Shown here: positions 1 to 7,955 of the stretch, piece by piece
How the letters are laid out: each line of letters opens with the position of its first letter
Numbering within the stretch: the first letter of the stretch is position 1
Source: Euperipatoides rowelli
Lineage: Eukaryota > Onychophora > Udeonychophora > Euonychophora > Peripatopsidae
NCBI GenBank assembly: GCA_003024985.2
Contig: PXIH01S0002353.1
Direction: 5' to 3' (one strand)
DNA length: 14,503 bases
Position numbers and translations under genes: made by a program
Notes under the pieces: model-generated
The model's input: only the letters and a program-made list of their open reading frames with translations
The model's database searches: none
What the model was told of the DNA's origin: nothing

Positions 1-91
1 AAATGGACATGTATGCCTAAAATTATGACCAAAAATAGGCTATATAAGTTGAAAAGGAGAGGTAGAGGACCATATTAAAAAATATTAATTT
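1..91 (+). repeat. Direct repeat unit, copy A
   Basis: Positions 1-91 match 190-280 at 90 of 91 positions by hand count; the one difference is position 41 (t) versus 230 (c). The unit starts AAATGGACATGTATGCC and holds a TATA-box-like TATATAAG at 41-48, then a purine-rich GAAAAGGAGAGGTAGAGG. The window begins inside or at the start of the unit, so more copies may lie to the left. After the shared part the two copies diverge sharply, with only a short TTCGCT shared at the same offset. This may be a tandem promoter-like array of a mobile element, or a satellite; the sequence alone does not decide. Confidence 0.9.
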
Positions 92-189
92 TGGACTATT
101 TCGCTGAATAGTGTTATAGCATTAACATTTGACGGAGTAAATAATTTCGAATCCAGCAAACCAATTTTTATTTTTTTTACATTTATATT

Positions 190-280
190 AAATGGACATG
201 TATGCCTAAAATTATGACCAAAAATAGGCCATATAAGTTGAAAAGGAGAGGTAGAGGACCATATTAAAAAATATTAATTT
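190..280 (+). repeat. Direct repeat unit, copy B
   Basis: Second copy of the unit at 1-91, offset by 189 bp. Here the TATA-like box reads CATATAAG (230-237). It ends about 137 bp upstream of the ATG at 418 of the unrecognised ORF, so the array could act as that ORF's 5' region. That link is inferred from position only. Confidence 0.9.
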
Positions 281-417
281 GAGAGTAATTCGCTATCTAG
301 ACATAATATTTTTAATAGCGCAATTTCGATTAGTTACGTGTGTTAATCAATAGGTTTAAACTTAATATTGATTTAAAAAAAAAAATATTTAGTGTCGGGT
401 TTTTTTTAAAATTAAAT

Positions 418-792
418 ATGAACACCCCCTTTGTCTTCCAACGCAAATTCATTATGGCTGCATTAAAAGAAGAATTGGCTGGTCAAGATCTGACTATTCC
501 TCCTCCCTTTGATACATTTGATGCAAGTCTGAGATCGAGATACTCCTTGTTGAAGTATTTATATACTTCCCTGGTGCAGAAGTATACTCAGCGTGGGGAG
601 GAGATTGTTTCCCTACGGGCCGCTTATGAGGGGCTAATCGATGAGTATGTGAACTTTGTAGTCTCCACTTCTTTGGGCCCAGGTGACCTGAAAGGGAGTT
701 CTGAGGACGCCCCTGTGGATGAATCGCTTTCCCCCAGGAAAAAGTCACATGTCACGTCTGTTCCAGTGGAGGGGTCACCATCGGATCCGTAA
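418..792 (+). CDS. Unrecognised ORF, possible mobile-element or host protein fragment
   Basis: A 124-codon ORF from ATG 418 to the stop at 790-792. The frame is open further upstream to 340, but that stretch is A/T-run sequence and unlikely to be coding. An internal ATG at 454 (MAALKEELAGQDLTIPPPF) is another plausible start. The middle is predicted mostly helical and charged (SRYSLLKYLYTSLVQKY, then GEEIVSLRAAYEGLIDEY). The C-terminus is Ser/Pro/Asp-rich and looks disordered, with a basic patch PRKKSH. Base composition is clearly more GC-rich than the flanks, which favours real coding origin. After the stop, other frames stay open to 967 (with KKFFVSTAGFWANHYGYLK) and from ~858 to beyond 980 (with GAHQRARQLKHLAKPVK). 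This suggests one longer protein broken by one or two frameshifts. I do not recognise the family. No catalytic motif, signal peptide or membrane segment is visible. Confidence 0.5.
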   Translation: MNTPFVFQRKFIMAALKEELAGQDLTIPPPFDTFDASLRSRYSLLKYLYTSLVQKYTQRGEEIVSLRAAYEGLIDEYVNFVVSTSLGPGDLKGSSEDAPVDESLSPRKKSHVTSVPVEGSPSDP

Positions 793-980
793 AAAATTTT
801 TTGTGTCCACTGCTGGATTTTGGGCGAACCACTATGGTTATCTGAAGACGGAAATGTATGGGTGCTCATCAGCGAGCCCGCCAATTAAAACATTTGGCCA
901 AACCAGTAAAGGATTCCCTGAGACTGATTATATTACCCCAATTCTGGATCCGTGGGTCAAGCTATGAACTTTTCTTTAAT
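793..980 (+). pseudogene. Likely frameshifted continuation of the 418-792 ORF
   Basis: Two plus-strand frames are open here without in-frame starts that look genuine. One, overlapping the upstream ORF from 719, ends at 965-967. The other runs from ~858 to beyond 980 and includes GAHQRARQLKHLAKPVK followed by RLIILPQFWIRG. Composition resembles the upstream ORF and changes abruptly to AT-rich sequence after ~970. The simplest reading is a coding region with frameshifts, but no homology is recognised. Confidence 0.35.
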
Positions 981-1375
981 TATAATAAGCTGTCCTATTT
1001 TGTTTACATTTGTTCATGCTATTTGCATTTTTTTAGTTTTTAAAAATTAATTTGTTTAACTCAAATAATTGGTGTTTNAATTTATTTAAATTTAATTTAT
1101 TTTACTTATTTGCTTATTTATATTGAGTTATTGCCTTTTTTGTTTAGTAATTAGATTTAGGTTTATATTTAATTTTAGTTTTAGCTTTAATTTGAATTAT
1201 CTTTAGTTAATTTTTTATTTTTTATTTGATAGAAATTTTATTTATTTACATAATTTAAGTACTTTTATTTTAAGTATTTTAAGTGAAATTATTTTGGATG
1301 TTTTATTTTAAAGTGGCCACTTGTATTATGCTATTTATTTAAGTTCTATTTTATGTAAATAATACTGGTGAGTTA
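981..1375. other. AT-rich stretch without recognisable genes
   Basis: About 400 bp of T-rich plus-strand sequence with many short repeats of TTTATTT and TTTAATT type. It includes an N at 1078. It lies just beyond the C-terminal stop of element 1's Pol (minus strand), where that element's polypurine tract and 3' LTR would be expected. I found no convincing polypurine tract and no copy of this sequence on the other side of the element. Confidence 0.6.
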
Positions 1376-2218
1376 CTATGGGATCTTCAGTGTCGATAGG
1401 TGTACCGATCCTACCCTTTTATTTTCATTTGAACCATTTAAGCTTTGCAAAAGATTTTGCTCATTTGTCTCGTTGAGTATCACCTCAATCGAGTTTTGGT
1501 TTTGTAAATAATGAAGATATTCTTCATATTCTACAATTTCTTGTTGCTTTTCGGATTTCTCCGAGTCGTTGGAATCCTCATCATCTTCCTCAGTTTCTTC
1601 TGGAAAGGGTATGATCGGGTTAGCTTGTTCAGTTTCATTAGTTGTACCAGGCCTGGTTATTGAAGTGGTATTGGTTAATTCTTCATTGTCTAGCTGAGTC
1701 CTGTACACATAGGGCTTCAGATTGTCAACGTGAACTTGTTTAGTTATGTCTGGATGTTTTACATCTTGTATTATATAATTTGCTAGCCTTGTTCATCTTA
1801 TGATTATATAGGGTCCTGTGTATCTTTCATTCAGCGTTCTGTTAACACTCGCATAACTAGCCACGTCTAAAGTTAACACAGAATCACCTATACTAAACTC
1901 GCGAAGACGACGCACTCTATCTTTATTTTTTGCATTATTAATGGACCTGTTTTGTAAATTGGAGAAAACTTCCGACTTTGCAGTCTCCAACCTCTCCATT
2001 ATGACATCCACTAGGTCACTTCTTTCCAGAATATCTTCATTTCCATTAAGATTAAACTCTGAAAATACATCAAATTTGGTAAAATCTGTGAAAGATGTAG
2101 AATGGTACTTGTTTTGTACTACCAAGTACGGTGTTGTTAATTACCGTACCTGCATTAAGTATGGGAGCATAGTGTCCCAGGCATTGAAGTTTTTATTACT
2201 ATAATGAGCTATTAACCG
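1376..2218 (-). pseudogene. pol: Element 1 integrase C-terminal region and acidic Pol tail
   Basis: One frame runs from ~2218 to the stop at 1376-1378 with only two in-frame stops (2141-2143 and 1793-1795). It starts with the last helices of the integrase core (RLIAHYSNKNFNAWDTMLPY). A basic segment follows (DRVRRLREFSIGDSVLTLD). Next comes the GPY-type motif ERYTGPYIII just before the second stop, then QVHVDNLKPYVYRTQ, a common end to Ty3/gypsy integrase C-terminal domains. The final ~100 residues are acidic (EETEEDDEDSNDSE), resembling acidic Pol tails of some gypsy elements. In the family the GPY region contributes to integrase multimerisation and target interaction; here it is a relic. 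Confidence 0.85.
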
Positions 2219-2235
2219 GAGAATTTTGTTGTTTA

Positions 2236-2646
2236 TTAAATGTCATTTGCTCGAGGCCAATAACTCTTGGTGGTTATTCGCCCTATCCCGAGCCTGGCAC
2301 ACATAGTTGACATTATGTGCCCCACCAGTTGTGGTCCTCTGTCAGATAGTATGTTTTTGGAGCCGCCATAGCGCATATAGATATTTTCCATGTAATCCTT
2401 TGTGATTATGTGAGCTTCTTGGCTAAGGAGAAGGCTAGCAAAGGTCATCCTCGAATAAAGTGGTCAATATATGTTATGATATACTTGTTCCTCCTTTGGG
2501 TGGTTGAAAAGGGGCCCAAAATATCGATACTGAGTTTTGATATACTCATTGGTGGTGGTTCCACTACCTGAATAGGGGCTTTAATTATACTTCTGTTCCT
2601 TCTTTGACACTTCTCACAGCTACTTACATAATAATTATGTTCTGAT
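2236..2646 (-). pseudogene. pol: Element 1 integrase core (zinc-binding end plus DDE core), broken
   Basis: Reading leftward from ~2646: SSCEKCQRRNRS gives the CxxC half of the HHCC zinc site (cysteines at 2616-2618 and 2607-2609). Then LSIDILGPF holds the first catalytic Asp, followed by KYIITYIDHF. A TGA and frameshift near 2446 follow. The next frame (2448-2236) has NILSDRGPQLVG with the second catalytic Asp and SYWPRAN. In the family the catalytic Glu comes a few residues later (NGQ-x-E). Here the frame ends at ANDI and no Glu is visible before the next frame resumes at ~2218, so the Glu region appears deleted or mutated. Confidence 0.88.
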
Positions 2647-3075
2647 ATCTGAAAATATAGTATCCCAGGTAAAATTCCTTCTTATTTTATATAGAGTTTT
2701 CTCTAGCAAAAAATGCCCTCCTACAAGACTATCATGATAAAAATATAATATGTCTGGTATTAAAGATGCTGGTACAATTGTTCTGTATGAAGATAATTTG
2801 GATTTACCTAATTGTATTAGTTTCATTAATATATTATTTTCATCTAAAATATAATTAACGTCTAATTTGTTTTGTTTTATTTTATTAATTAATTCATAAC
2901 AGTAAGGGTCATCTTGTTCTTTCTGCATTAGCTCAATTGTAATTGTAATTGGTCTTTTTAAAGTATCTAATGCGCATTGCACATATATTGATAGTCTCGC
3001 TCTTTTTGTGACTTCGCAAGAGAATGTCTGCGAAGCTGTTGAGTTTACCTGGAATATGTTAGAAATGAACGTCAT
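2635..3075 (-). pseudogene. pol: Element 1 RNase H-integrase linker and integrase N-terminal zinc-binding domain
   Basis: A 146-residue frame. Near its start the neighbouring frame encodes IPGKLNSFADILLR, a variant of the GKxNxxADxLSR motif that closes the RNase H region, so a one-base shift lies near 3050. The middle is a linker. The C-terminal part has FYHDSLVGGHFLLEKTLYKI, with the two His of the HHCC zinc-binding motif. The paired CxxC follows in another frame at ~2607-2618. The domain orders integrase multimers on LTR ends in intact elements. Confidence 0.85.
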
Positions 3076-3427
3076 TCTGTTGAATGCGGATCATCCACCT
3101 TGCCACTCTAGAATTTGTATCATTTAATTCTACAACATATGACAATGGCTTGTGNTGGTCAGTCATCAGTATAATTTTATTACCATATGTCATGTGTTTA
3201 AATTGGCCCAGAGCAAACACGATAGCTAACATTTCTCTCTCAATGACGGCATAGTTTCTTTCTGCTTTATTTAATCTTCTACTGGCATATGCGATAGATT
3301 GTAATTTGCCCTCATCATTATTTTGTTCTAATACCGCTCCTATTGAGGTGAGTGATGCATCATATTTTATAATAAATGGTCTATCGTATTTTGGAAAGGC
3401 TAGTAACAGTGCAGTTATTAATTTTTG
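3059..3427 (-). pseudogene. pol: Element 1 RNase H domain
   Basis: Immediately after an in-frame TAA (3428-3430) the RT frame stays open for 122 codons to a TAA at 3059-3061. Visible motifs: IIKYDASLTSIGAVL (first catalytic Asp), IAYASRRLNKAERNY, then IEREMLAIVFAL (catalytic Glu) and MTD-x-HKPL (next Asp). One residue of this last motif is ambiguous because of the N at 3155. This is the standard Ty3/gypsy RNase H layout. It degrades the RNA strand of the RNA/DNA hybrid in intact elements. Apart from the stop that separates it from RT it looks well preserved. Confidence 0.92.
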
Positions 3428-4320
3428 TTATAAAGTTTGAAAGGCGAATTCTGCATTTTCGTTCCAAGTAATTTGAGTGTTTCTCTTTTTTAATAAATCA
3501 TAAAGTGGAACTGCTGTTTCTGCGAAATTGATTATAAATTTTCTATAGAAATTAAGGCTACCGAGAAAACTCCTCACTCCTTTTACTGTGGTTGGCCTAG
3601 CTAGTTTTTGTATGGTGGTGACACTGTTTTCCACCGGTTTACAGCCGTTTTTATCTACAATGTGTCCTAAATATTTGATAGATTCGCTAAATAATTTACA
3701 TTTAGATGGTTTGACTGCTAAATTGGCCTTTTCTAGTGCTGACAACACCTCTTCTAATGTTTTCAAATGTTTGTCTATGTTTGGTGAATGTATAATGATA
3801 TCGTCTAAGTATACAAAGACATCACCTTTTAATATATTGTGTAAGCATTCCACCAAAATCTTTTGAAAAATGGCGGCTGACGTTACGCATCTTTGACAAA
3901 GGCGGGTGAATAAATATTTAGCGAACGGTACAGAAAACGCAAACTTTTTCTGGGCCTCTTCAGTTAGCTTAACGTTAAAGTAGCCACTGTTCAAGTCAAG
4001 GCTGCTGAATATATATGCGCTTCGCCTAGGTTTTTGTGAATATCTTCTATGCGCATGATTGGATATTGTTCTGTCATGATCTTCTTGTTGATTTTACTTA
4101 AATCAAGACATATACAAACCTCTTTTGAATCCTTTTTAGGTAAAACTAATACCAGGTAGTTATAGGGACTATGTATCATTTTGATATTTGCTTTTTCAAG
4201 TTTGTCAAGTTGAAGACATAGCGGTTCGTATAATGTGTGTGGTATACGATATTGTCTTTGGTATATTGGGGTGTCATTTTTAAATTTTNGTTCATAGAGG
4301 GGTACATTGGCTCCAGTCAT
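3428..4320 (-). pseudogene. pol: Element 1 reverse transcriptase, frameshifted
   Basis: Two frames cover the RT. The first (4320-3991) has the fingers region: IYQRQYRIPHTLYEPLCLQ, LVLPKKDSKEVCICLDLSKI and QYPIMRIEDI. A shift near 3998 leads to the second (3994-3428). It has LNSGYFNVKLTEE just after the first catalytic Asp, FVYLDDIIIHS with the YxDD box (Asp codons at 3803-3805 and 3800-3802), KPSKCKLF, KYLGHIV and a thumb/connection RSFLGSLNFYRKFI. The usual LPFG segment before the SAA is replaced by LCQRCVTSAA, which looks like local decay. An N at 4289 masks one residue. Family assignment to Ty3/gypsy RT is secure; the lineage within it is not determined. Confidence 0.94.
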
Positions 4321-4337
4321 ATTGATTACATCTTCTA

Positions 4338-4957
4338 TCAGTATATAACTTTGTGTTTATTTAATATATGTTCTAGGGCCTGTTTAAGGGAATCGCTCGA
4401 ACCTAACTCTGTTGATGTTTTAACAGCTCGTATAACTCTCAATTTAGGTCGACATTTTGTTTTTTTGTCAATTAAAATAGATTCACAGCTAATTTCATTC
4501 TTATGTCCCGATTGGTCAACATATGAGTCACATGTCTTACTGGAGTCAATTTGAAATCTTATAGTCCGTTGTTCACAATCTATAATAGCATTGTGTAATA
4601 TACACCAATCAAATCCTAAAGTCATTTGGAATACTGTCCTTTGCTGCATTTTACCTATACATATCGGTTGTAATATGTTCCAGCCTGCTATTTTGATATT
4701 GATTACAGTTTTCAACCCTGTCAATGTTTTTTTGATACATGAGATTTGATTGATACCGCCATTGTTTTTCTTCTCAACTGATCCATCCTAATATAATTTT
4801 CATCTACTAAACGGTTCTCTGCTCCAGTATCTAGGAGTGTGAATACCTTTCTACCTAATATTTCGACCGGTATTAGAGGTTTGTCTTCGTATGTTTTTGA
4901 GAAATTTATACAGTGAGTATTATTTAATTTGTCTTTTCGCTTACGAGCTGCCGCCAT
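4338..4957 (-). pseudogene. pol: Element 1 aspartic protease and protease-RT linker
   Basis: The frame 4957-4721 contains FTLLDTGAENRLVDENYI, a retropepsin active site with Asp codon at 4829-4831. It is preceded by PLIPVEILGRK, a typical lead-in strand. A shift at an A-run near 4730 leads into the frame 4724-4338. That frame has QMTLGFDWC, resembling the (L)LGxDWL segment that ends retroviral-type proteases, and then a linker to RT. In intact elements this dimeric protease cleaves the Gag-Pol precursor. The start at 4957 is only the first ATG of the open stretch; the domain is part of a polyprotein. Confidence 0.85.
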
Positions 4958-5385
4958 CTTTTTGTGTCTTAGACTAGACTTGTTCGTATTTTTAAAAGCA
5001 CCCTTAACAATTTTTGTTCTCGGTAGTCTTGATTAATATTTACCTTTAATGTAATTTTGTTACTGTAATTTTCAGGGTTTTTATTTTTGCAATTTTGAAC
5101 AGGATTCTCGTTATTTAAAATGTCCCACAAATTGTATGTAATAAATTCTGGGGGATGAGATGGTAGAATAATTAACGGTTTCTCGTTTTCTGCACTCTCG
5201 TTTCGCTAGCCTGTTTACTATCAGACGTTATTCTCTTAGGTTTGTTAGCCTTTTTCTTATTAGCTATTTTCCAATTTTGCTCTTTTCCATTTTGTTTGTT
5301 TTTATTTTGGATTTGTTCTCAGATGGTTCAAATTTTAGTGGACCGGTTAGCCTATCGATCTTGCCTGCCCTGACACTCACAGTAC
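4958..5385 (-). pseudogene. Element 1 decayed gag-pol junction
   Basis: This sits between the Gag knuckle and the protease. One minus frame is open from ~5403 to a TAG at 5264-5266, with a Lys-rich stretch (NKSKIKTNKMEKSKIGK). Beyond that, frames are short. Composition and position fit the region between nucleocapsid and protease, but no domain is recognisable. Confidence 0.55.
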
Positions 5386-5806
5386 CTACGAGTGTAGGGG
5401 GTTGGCGTTTAACATAACACCATCACCACTGATAGATGTTGCACTCGCTGCTTTGGGCTTTTCAAAACATTTACTCTCTAGATGTCCGGGGATCTTGCAA
5501 AAGTTACAAAGCAACAGGTTTCTATATCTTTCTTTAGCTACTCTATCTTTATTTTGTCATGTTAACTCTTCTACTGTTAATTTTAGTTCCTCTATTTGCT
5601 TAGCAAATGAAGATTCTGCATTATTATTATGAGCGGCTAGCCTATTAATCGACTTGCCCTTTCCTTCCTTTTGCATCAGGCCACTTGTACTGCCCATAAA
5701 GGGCCCTAAATTCCATGATATAATGCTCTATCTAGAATTTGAAATGGGGCTAATTCTGTGGATACGTCATAGCCGGTCACAGATTCCCAACTATCAGTTA
5801 ACTGAC
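5386..5806 (-). pseudogene. gag: Element 1 Gag C-terminal part with one CCHC zinc knuckle
   Basis: One frame runs from 5697 to a TAG at 5386-5388 with one internal TGA (5557-5559). It encodes a helical stretch (AKQIEELKLTVEELT), then LLLCNFCKIPGHLESKCFEK, a CX2CX4HX4C knuckle at 5467-5508. In intact elements this nucleocapsid motif binds genomic RNA. Between 5697 and 5806 another frame is open (LTDSWESVTGYDVSTE) and stops near 5700. It joins in frame to the 11431-11524 segment across element 2, which supports interruption of one gag by that insertion. Confidence 0.85.
5801..5806. repeat. Target-site duplication of element 2, left copy (ACTGAC)
   Basis: ACTGAC directly before the 5' LTR matches ACTGAC at 11425-11430 directly after the 3' LTR. 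Because the LTR ends in A, five or six of these bases may be the true duplication. Five (CTGAC, 5802-5806 and 11426-11430) is a common length for Ty3/gypsy integration. Confidence 0.9.
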
Positions 5807-6000
5807 TTTTATATATTGATTGTGTGATGTGTATGTATCATGTTGGGTAGCATGAGAGTGGGATATAGTACGATAAATAAGCAGATGACTACAATTTGAT
5901 CATGATGTAAAAAGCATGTAAGCCTCTGTAATAAAGATATTTATTATAAAATTGCCTTAGCTCTCCAGAATATGTTGTGCAAACACTACAAGACACAATA
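5807..6000 (+). repeat. 5' LTR of element 2
   Basis: It aligns without gaps to 11232-11425. I count about 16 differences in 194 positions, roughly 8%. The 5' copy begins TTTTATATA where the 3' copy begins TGTTATATA, so its terminal TG has mutated. Both end in ACACAATA. A polyadenylation signal AATAAA lies at 5930-5935, with an A/T-rich stretch after it, matching the usual R-region layout. Confidence 0.95.
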
Positions 6001-6001
6001 T

Positions 6002-6009
6002 TGGCGACC
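6002..6009 (+). other. Primer-binding-site-like sequence of element 2
   Basis: TGGCGACC follows the 5' LTR by one base. Its complement, GGTCGCCA, has the CCA tail of a tRNA 3' end, and from memory fits an arginine-type acceptor end. Only about eight bases fit clearly, so the tRNA identity is tentative. Confidence 0.65.
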
Positions 6010-6251
6010 TTTGCCACTTTAAAAGAGGTTAGTAAAACTTTTAAATTAAAAAAATTTAAAAAAATCAACAACGTAAACAAAACGCTGGTTTATCTCCATG
6101 TTGTCATAACAAATTTCAAAAGTTGAAAANAAAATACATGCATTGAACATCACAAAATTGAACAAAATAAAAAGGAACAGTAAAAATAAAAATAAAAAAA
6201 CAAAACAAAAAAAGTCGAACAAAACACATTATCGTAAACACATAAAAAAAA

Positions 6252-7124
6252 ATGAATTTTCAAATACCAAATTTTGCTCCATTGAATATGCTAGCAGCCC
6301 CAACATGGCCAGCGTTGGAAAAAATGGACTGAAAAATTAATGAATCTCCTCACAGTATTAGATATAAAAGAGGCAAAACAAAAAAAACACTCCTCTGCCA
6401 TTATATGGGAGAATAACCTGATATATTTGGGACTCTAAGTCTAGCAAACGATACGGTTGAATCAGTGCTATCCGCCATTGCTGATTATTTCACAGCTCAA
6501 CAAAATGCGGAGTTTGAGGCTTATATATTTAGGCAAAGCAAGCAGCTAGTAGGTGAAAACTTAGATCAGTATATATTAAAACTCAAAAAATTAGCAAAAT
6601 CGTGTGGCTTTGAATCAGAGGAAAAAGAGGTAAAATCTCAGCTGATCGTAGGGTGCGAGTCGGGAAGACTCAGGAGATATGCGCTACAAAACCCCAGCAA
6701 GAGTTTAGAGGAAGTTATCCAGTACGGATGAATAAATGAGATCACCAATCAACAGGCAATTGCTATTGAATCAAATGAAAGGGATGAAATTCATACTATA
6801 CAAAATAAAAATCCAGAATGTGAACTAATTCCAAAAACAAAACAAAGGATGATGTCAGCGGCTAATGCCAATTTTTCTCGTAAACAGTGGAAGAGAAATG
6901 AAATGTAATTACTGTGGAGAGGTGGGCACTCAAAAGGGCTTTTTGATTGCATAGCTCGAGGGAAAATATGCAATTACTGTTCCAAATTAAAACATTTTTC
7001 GAAAGTATGCTGGCTAAAACAAAACAAAGTTGAAGTTCAACTAAATTTAACACCAAAAACACATGAACAAAACACATACCAGCTGAGGTCAAATGATGTA
7101 AACATAAATAAAGAAATAAGTTAA
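6252..7124 (+). pseudogene. gag: Element 2 Gag, with two CCHC zinc knuckles, broken
   Basis: The likely start is ATG 6252 (MNFQIPNFAPLNML). This frame stops at 6330-6332 just after TWPA, where intact Gags continue in the next frame. The best conserved part, around 6440-6731, includes AEFEAYIFRQSKQLVGENLD and YILKLKKLAKSCGFESEE, a capsid-like helical region. It is interrupted by an in-frame TGA (6729-6731), and the frame then runs on to 7122-7124. The nucleocapsid has a first knuckle at 6904-6950 (CNYCGE, then GHSKGLFDC after a one-base shift). The second, intact in frame, is CNYCSKLKHFSKVC (6969-7010). Two adjacent knuckles separated by IARGKI are typical of mag-like Gags. Lys-rich ORFs upstream of 6252 lie in the leader and are not counted as genes. 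Confidence 0.88.
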
Positions 7125-7157
7125 AGTTTTGAAGATGACATGTTAACAACATTTGAA

Positions 7158-7468
7158 ATGACAAATAAAACGAGCAAAAATTCACATGAATATCTCCCAC
7201 TTAATATTAATTCAAATGTGATAAGTTTTATAAATGACACAGGGTCAACAAAAAATATGTTGAGTCAAAAAGACTATATCAAATAAAACCAAAGATTGAA
7301 AAAGATACAATAAAAGCATTTGCATACAGATCAAAAATTCCTATAAAAACACTAGGCAAAATAAAACTTCCTGTAAATTATAGGTCGAATAACCATATTC
7401 TAGAATTTACAATCCCTGGGCATGAAGGCCCATCTTTAATTGGGAAAAGCTCACTGCTAGAGATGTGA
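7158..7468 (+). pseudogene. pol: Element 2 aspartic protease, frameshifted
   Basis: The frame from 7158 has VISFINDTGSTKNMLS with the retropepsin DTGS box at 7236-7247, ending at a TAA (7284-7286). A different frame then reads IPIKTLGKIKLPVNY and FTIPGHEGPSLIGKSSLLEM to a TGA at 7466-7468, matching the C-terminal half of such proteases. Together this is about 100 residues, the family's usual length. Downstream coding is cut off by the TIR element at 7546. Confidence 0.85.
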
Positions 7469-7541
7469 GTAGTTTTTGGAATTAGTTCACATCCTTCAGG
7501 GAAAGAAGATAGGCATAAATAAATAATATATTTTGTAATAT

Positions 7542-7545
7542 TTAA
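7542..7545. repeat. TTAA target duplication of the TIR element, left
   Basis: TTAA precedes AGTGG at the left end, and TTAA at 8036-8039 follows CCACT at the right end. Because the flanking bases are palindromic, a TA duplication (7543-7544 and 8037-8038) with slightly longer repeats fits equally well. Confidence 0.7.
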
Positions 7546-7620
7546 AGTGGTTTATCAATGATTTTTTTAATTGATTTATGTTTAGCATTACCTAAAAATA
7601 TTTGTTTAATTAATCAATTT
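7546..7620 (+). repeat. Left terminal inverted repeat of the TIR element
   Basis: It pairs with 7956-8035. The outer 16 bases (AGTGGTTTATCAATG plus one) and the inner ~17 bases (GTTTAATTAATCAATTT) match best; the middle carries substitutions and small indels. Confidence 0.88.
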
Positions 7621-7955
7621 GGAAAATTTAAACTGAAACATGTAAAAATTTGCAAGTTTCTACGTTGTTTAAAAAAAATAAAACCCATGAGCTGACGTCA
7701 ATTTGACGTAGTCAAAGAATAAAATCTCGCTGGGGGAAAATACATATCTGGGATCCAGACGGTAGTCATATCATGAGAGCCTAGAACACGGATCCAATAA
7801 GTGACAATTTAAGTAAATGGATATCAGCATTATTTTATTATTTACAGTCCTAACCTTACCCTTACCCCAAACCGTAACTCCTACTATGTATTTAAAATAT
7901 CAGGCTGGAAGGGNATAAAAGTCGAATTTTGATGCATTTATGGACCGAATATAAC

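Larger units (their letters stand above)
1376..5806 (-). mobile_element. Ty3/gypsy-type LTR retrotransposon (element 1), 3' part: Gag C-terminus to Pol end
   Basis: The minus strand carries domains in the order Gag zinc knuckle, protease, RT, RNase H, integrase, which is the Ty3/gypsy (Metaviridae) order. All parts are recognisable but split by several frameshifts and in-frame stops (for example 5557-5559, 3428-3430, 2141-2143 and 1793-1795), so it cannot encode a working polyprotein. Its 5' end continues at 11431-11850, interrupted by element 2. No LTRs, PBS or polypurine tract were identified, so its true limits are unknown. Confidence 0.9.

Noticed and set aside
340-417. Upstream extension of the left ORF from the ATG at 340
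   Set aside because: This part is A/T runs (poly-Lys/Phe type translation) and unlike the downstream composition; ATG 418 or 454 is more plausible.
494-884. Minus-strand ORFs opposite the 418-792 ORF
   Set aside because: They are antisense shadows of the GC-richer block, with no motifs and a mutual overlap.
4720-4740. Programmed frameshift at an A-run between protease and linker of element 1
   Set aside because: Programmed shifts in this family usually fall at gag-pol borders, not inside Pol, and the element has many other random shifts.
6143-6340. Lys/Asn-rich 65-residue plus-strand ORF in the element 2 leader
   Set aside because: It results from A-rich sequence and overlaps the better Gag start in another frame.
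6791-7200. Minus-strand ORFs with Cys/Leu-rich translation
   Set aside because: They are antisense to the Gag nucleocapsid region of element 2, whose knuckles explain the Cys content.
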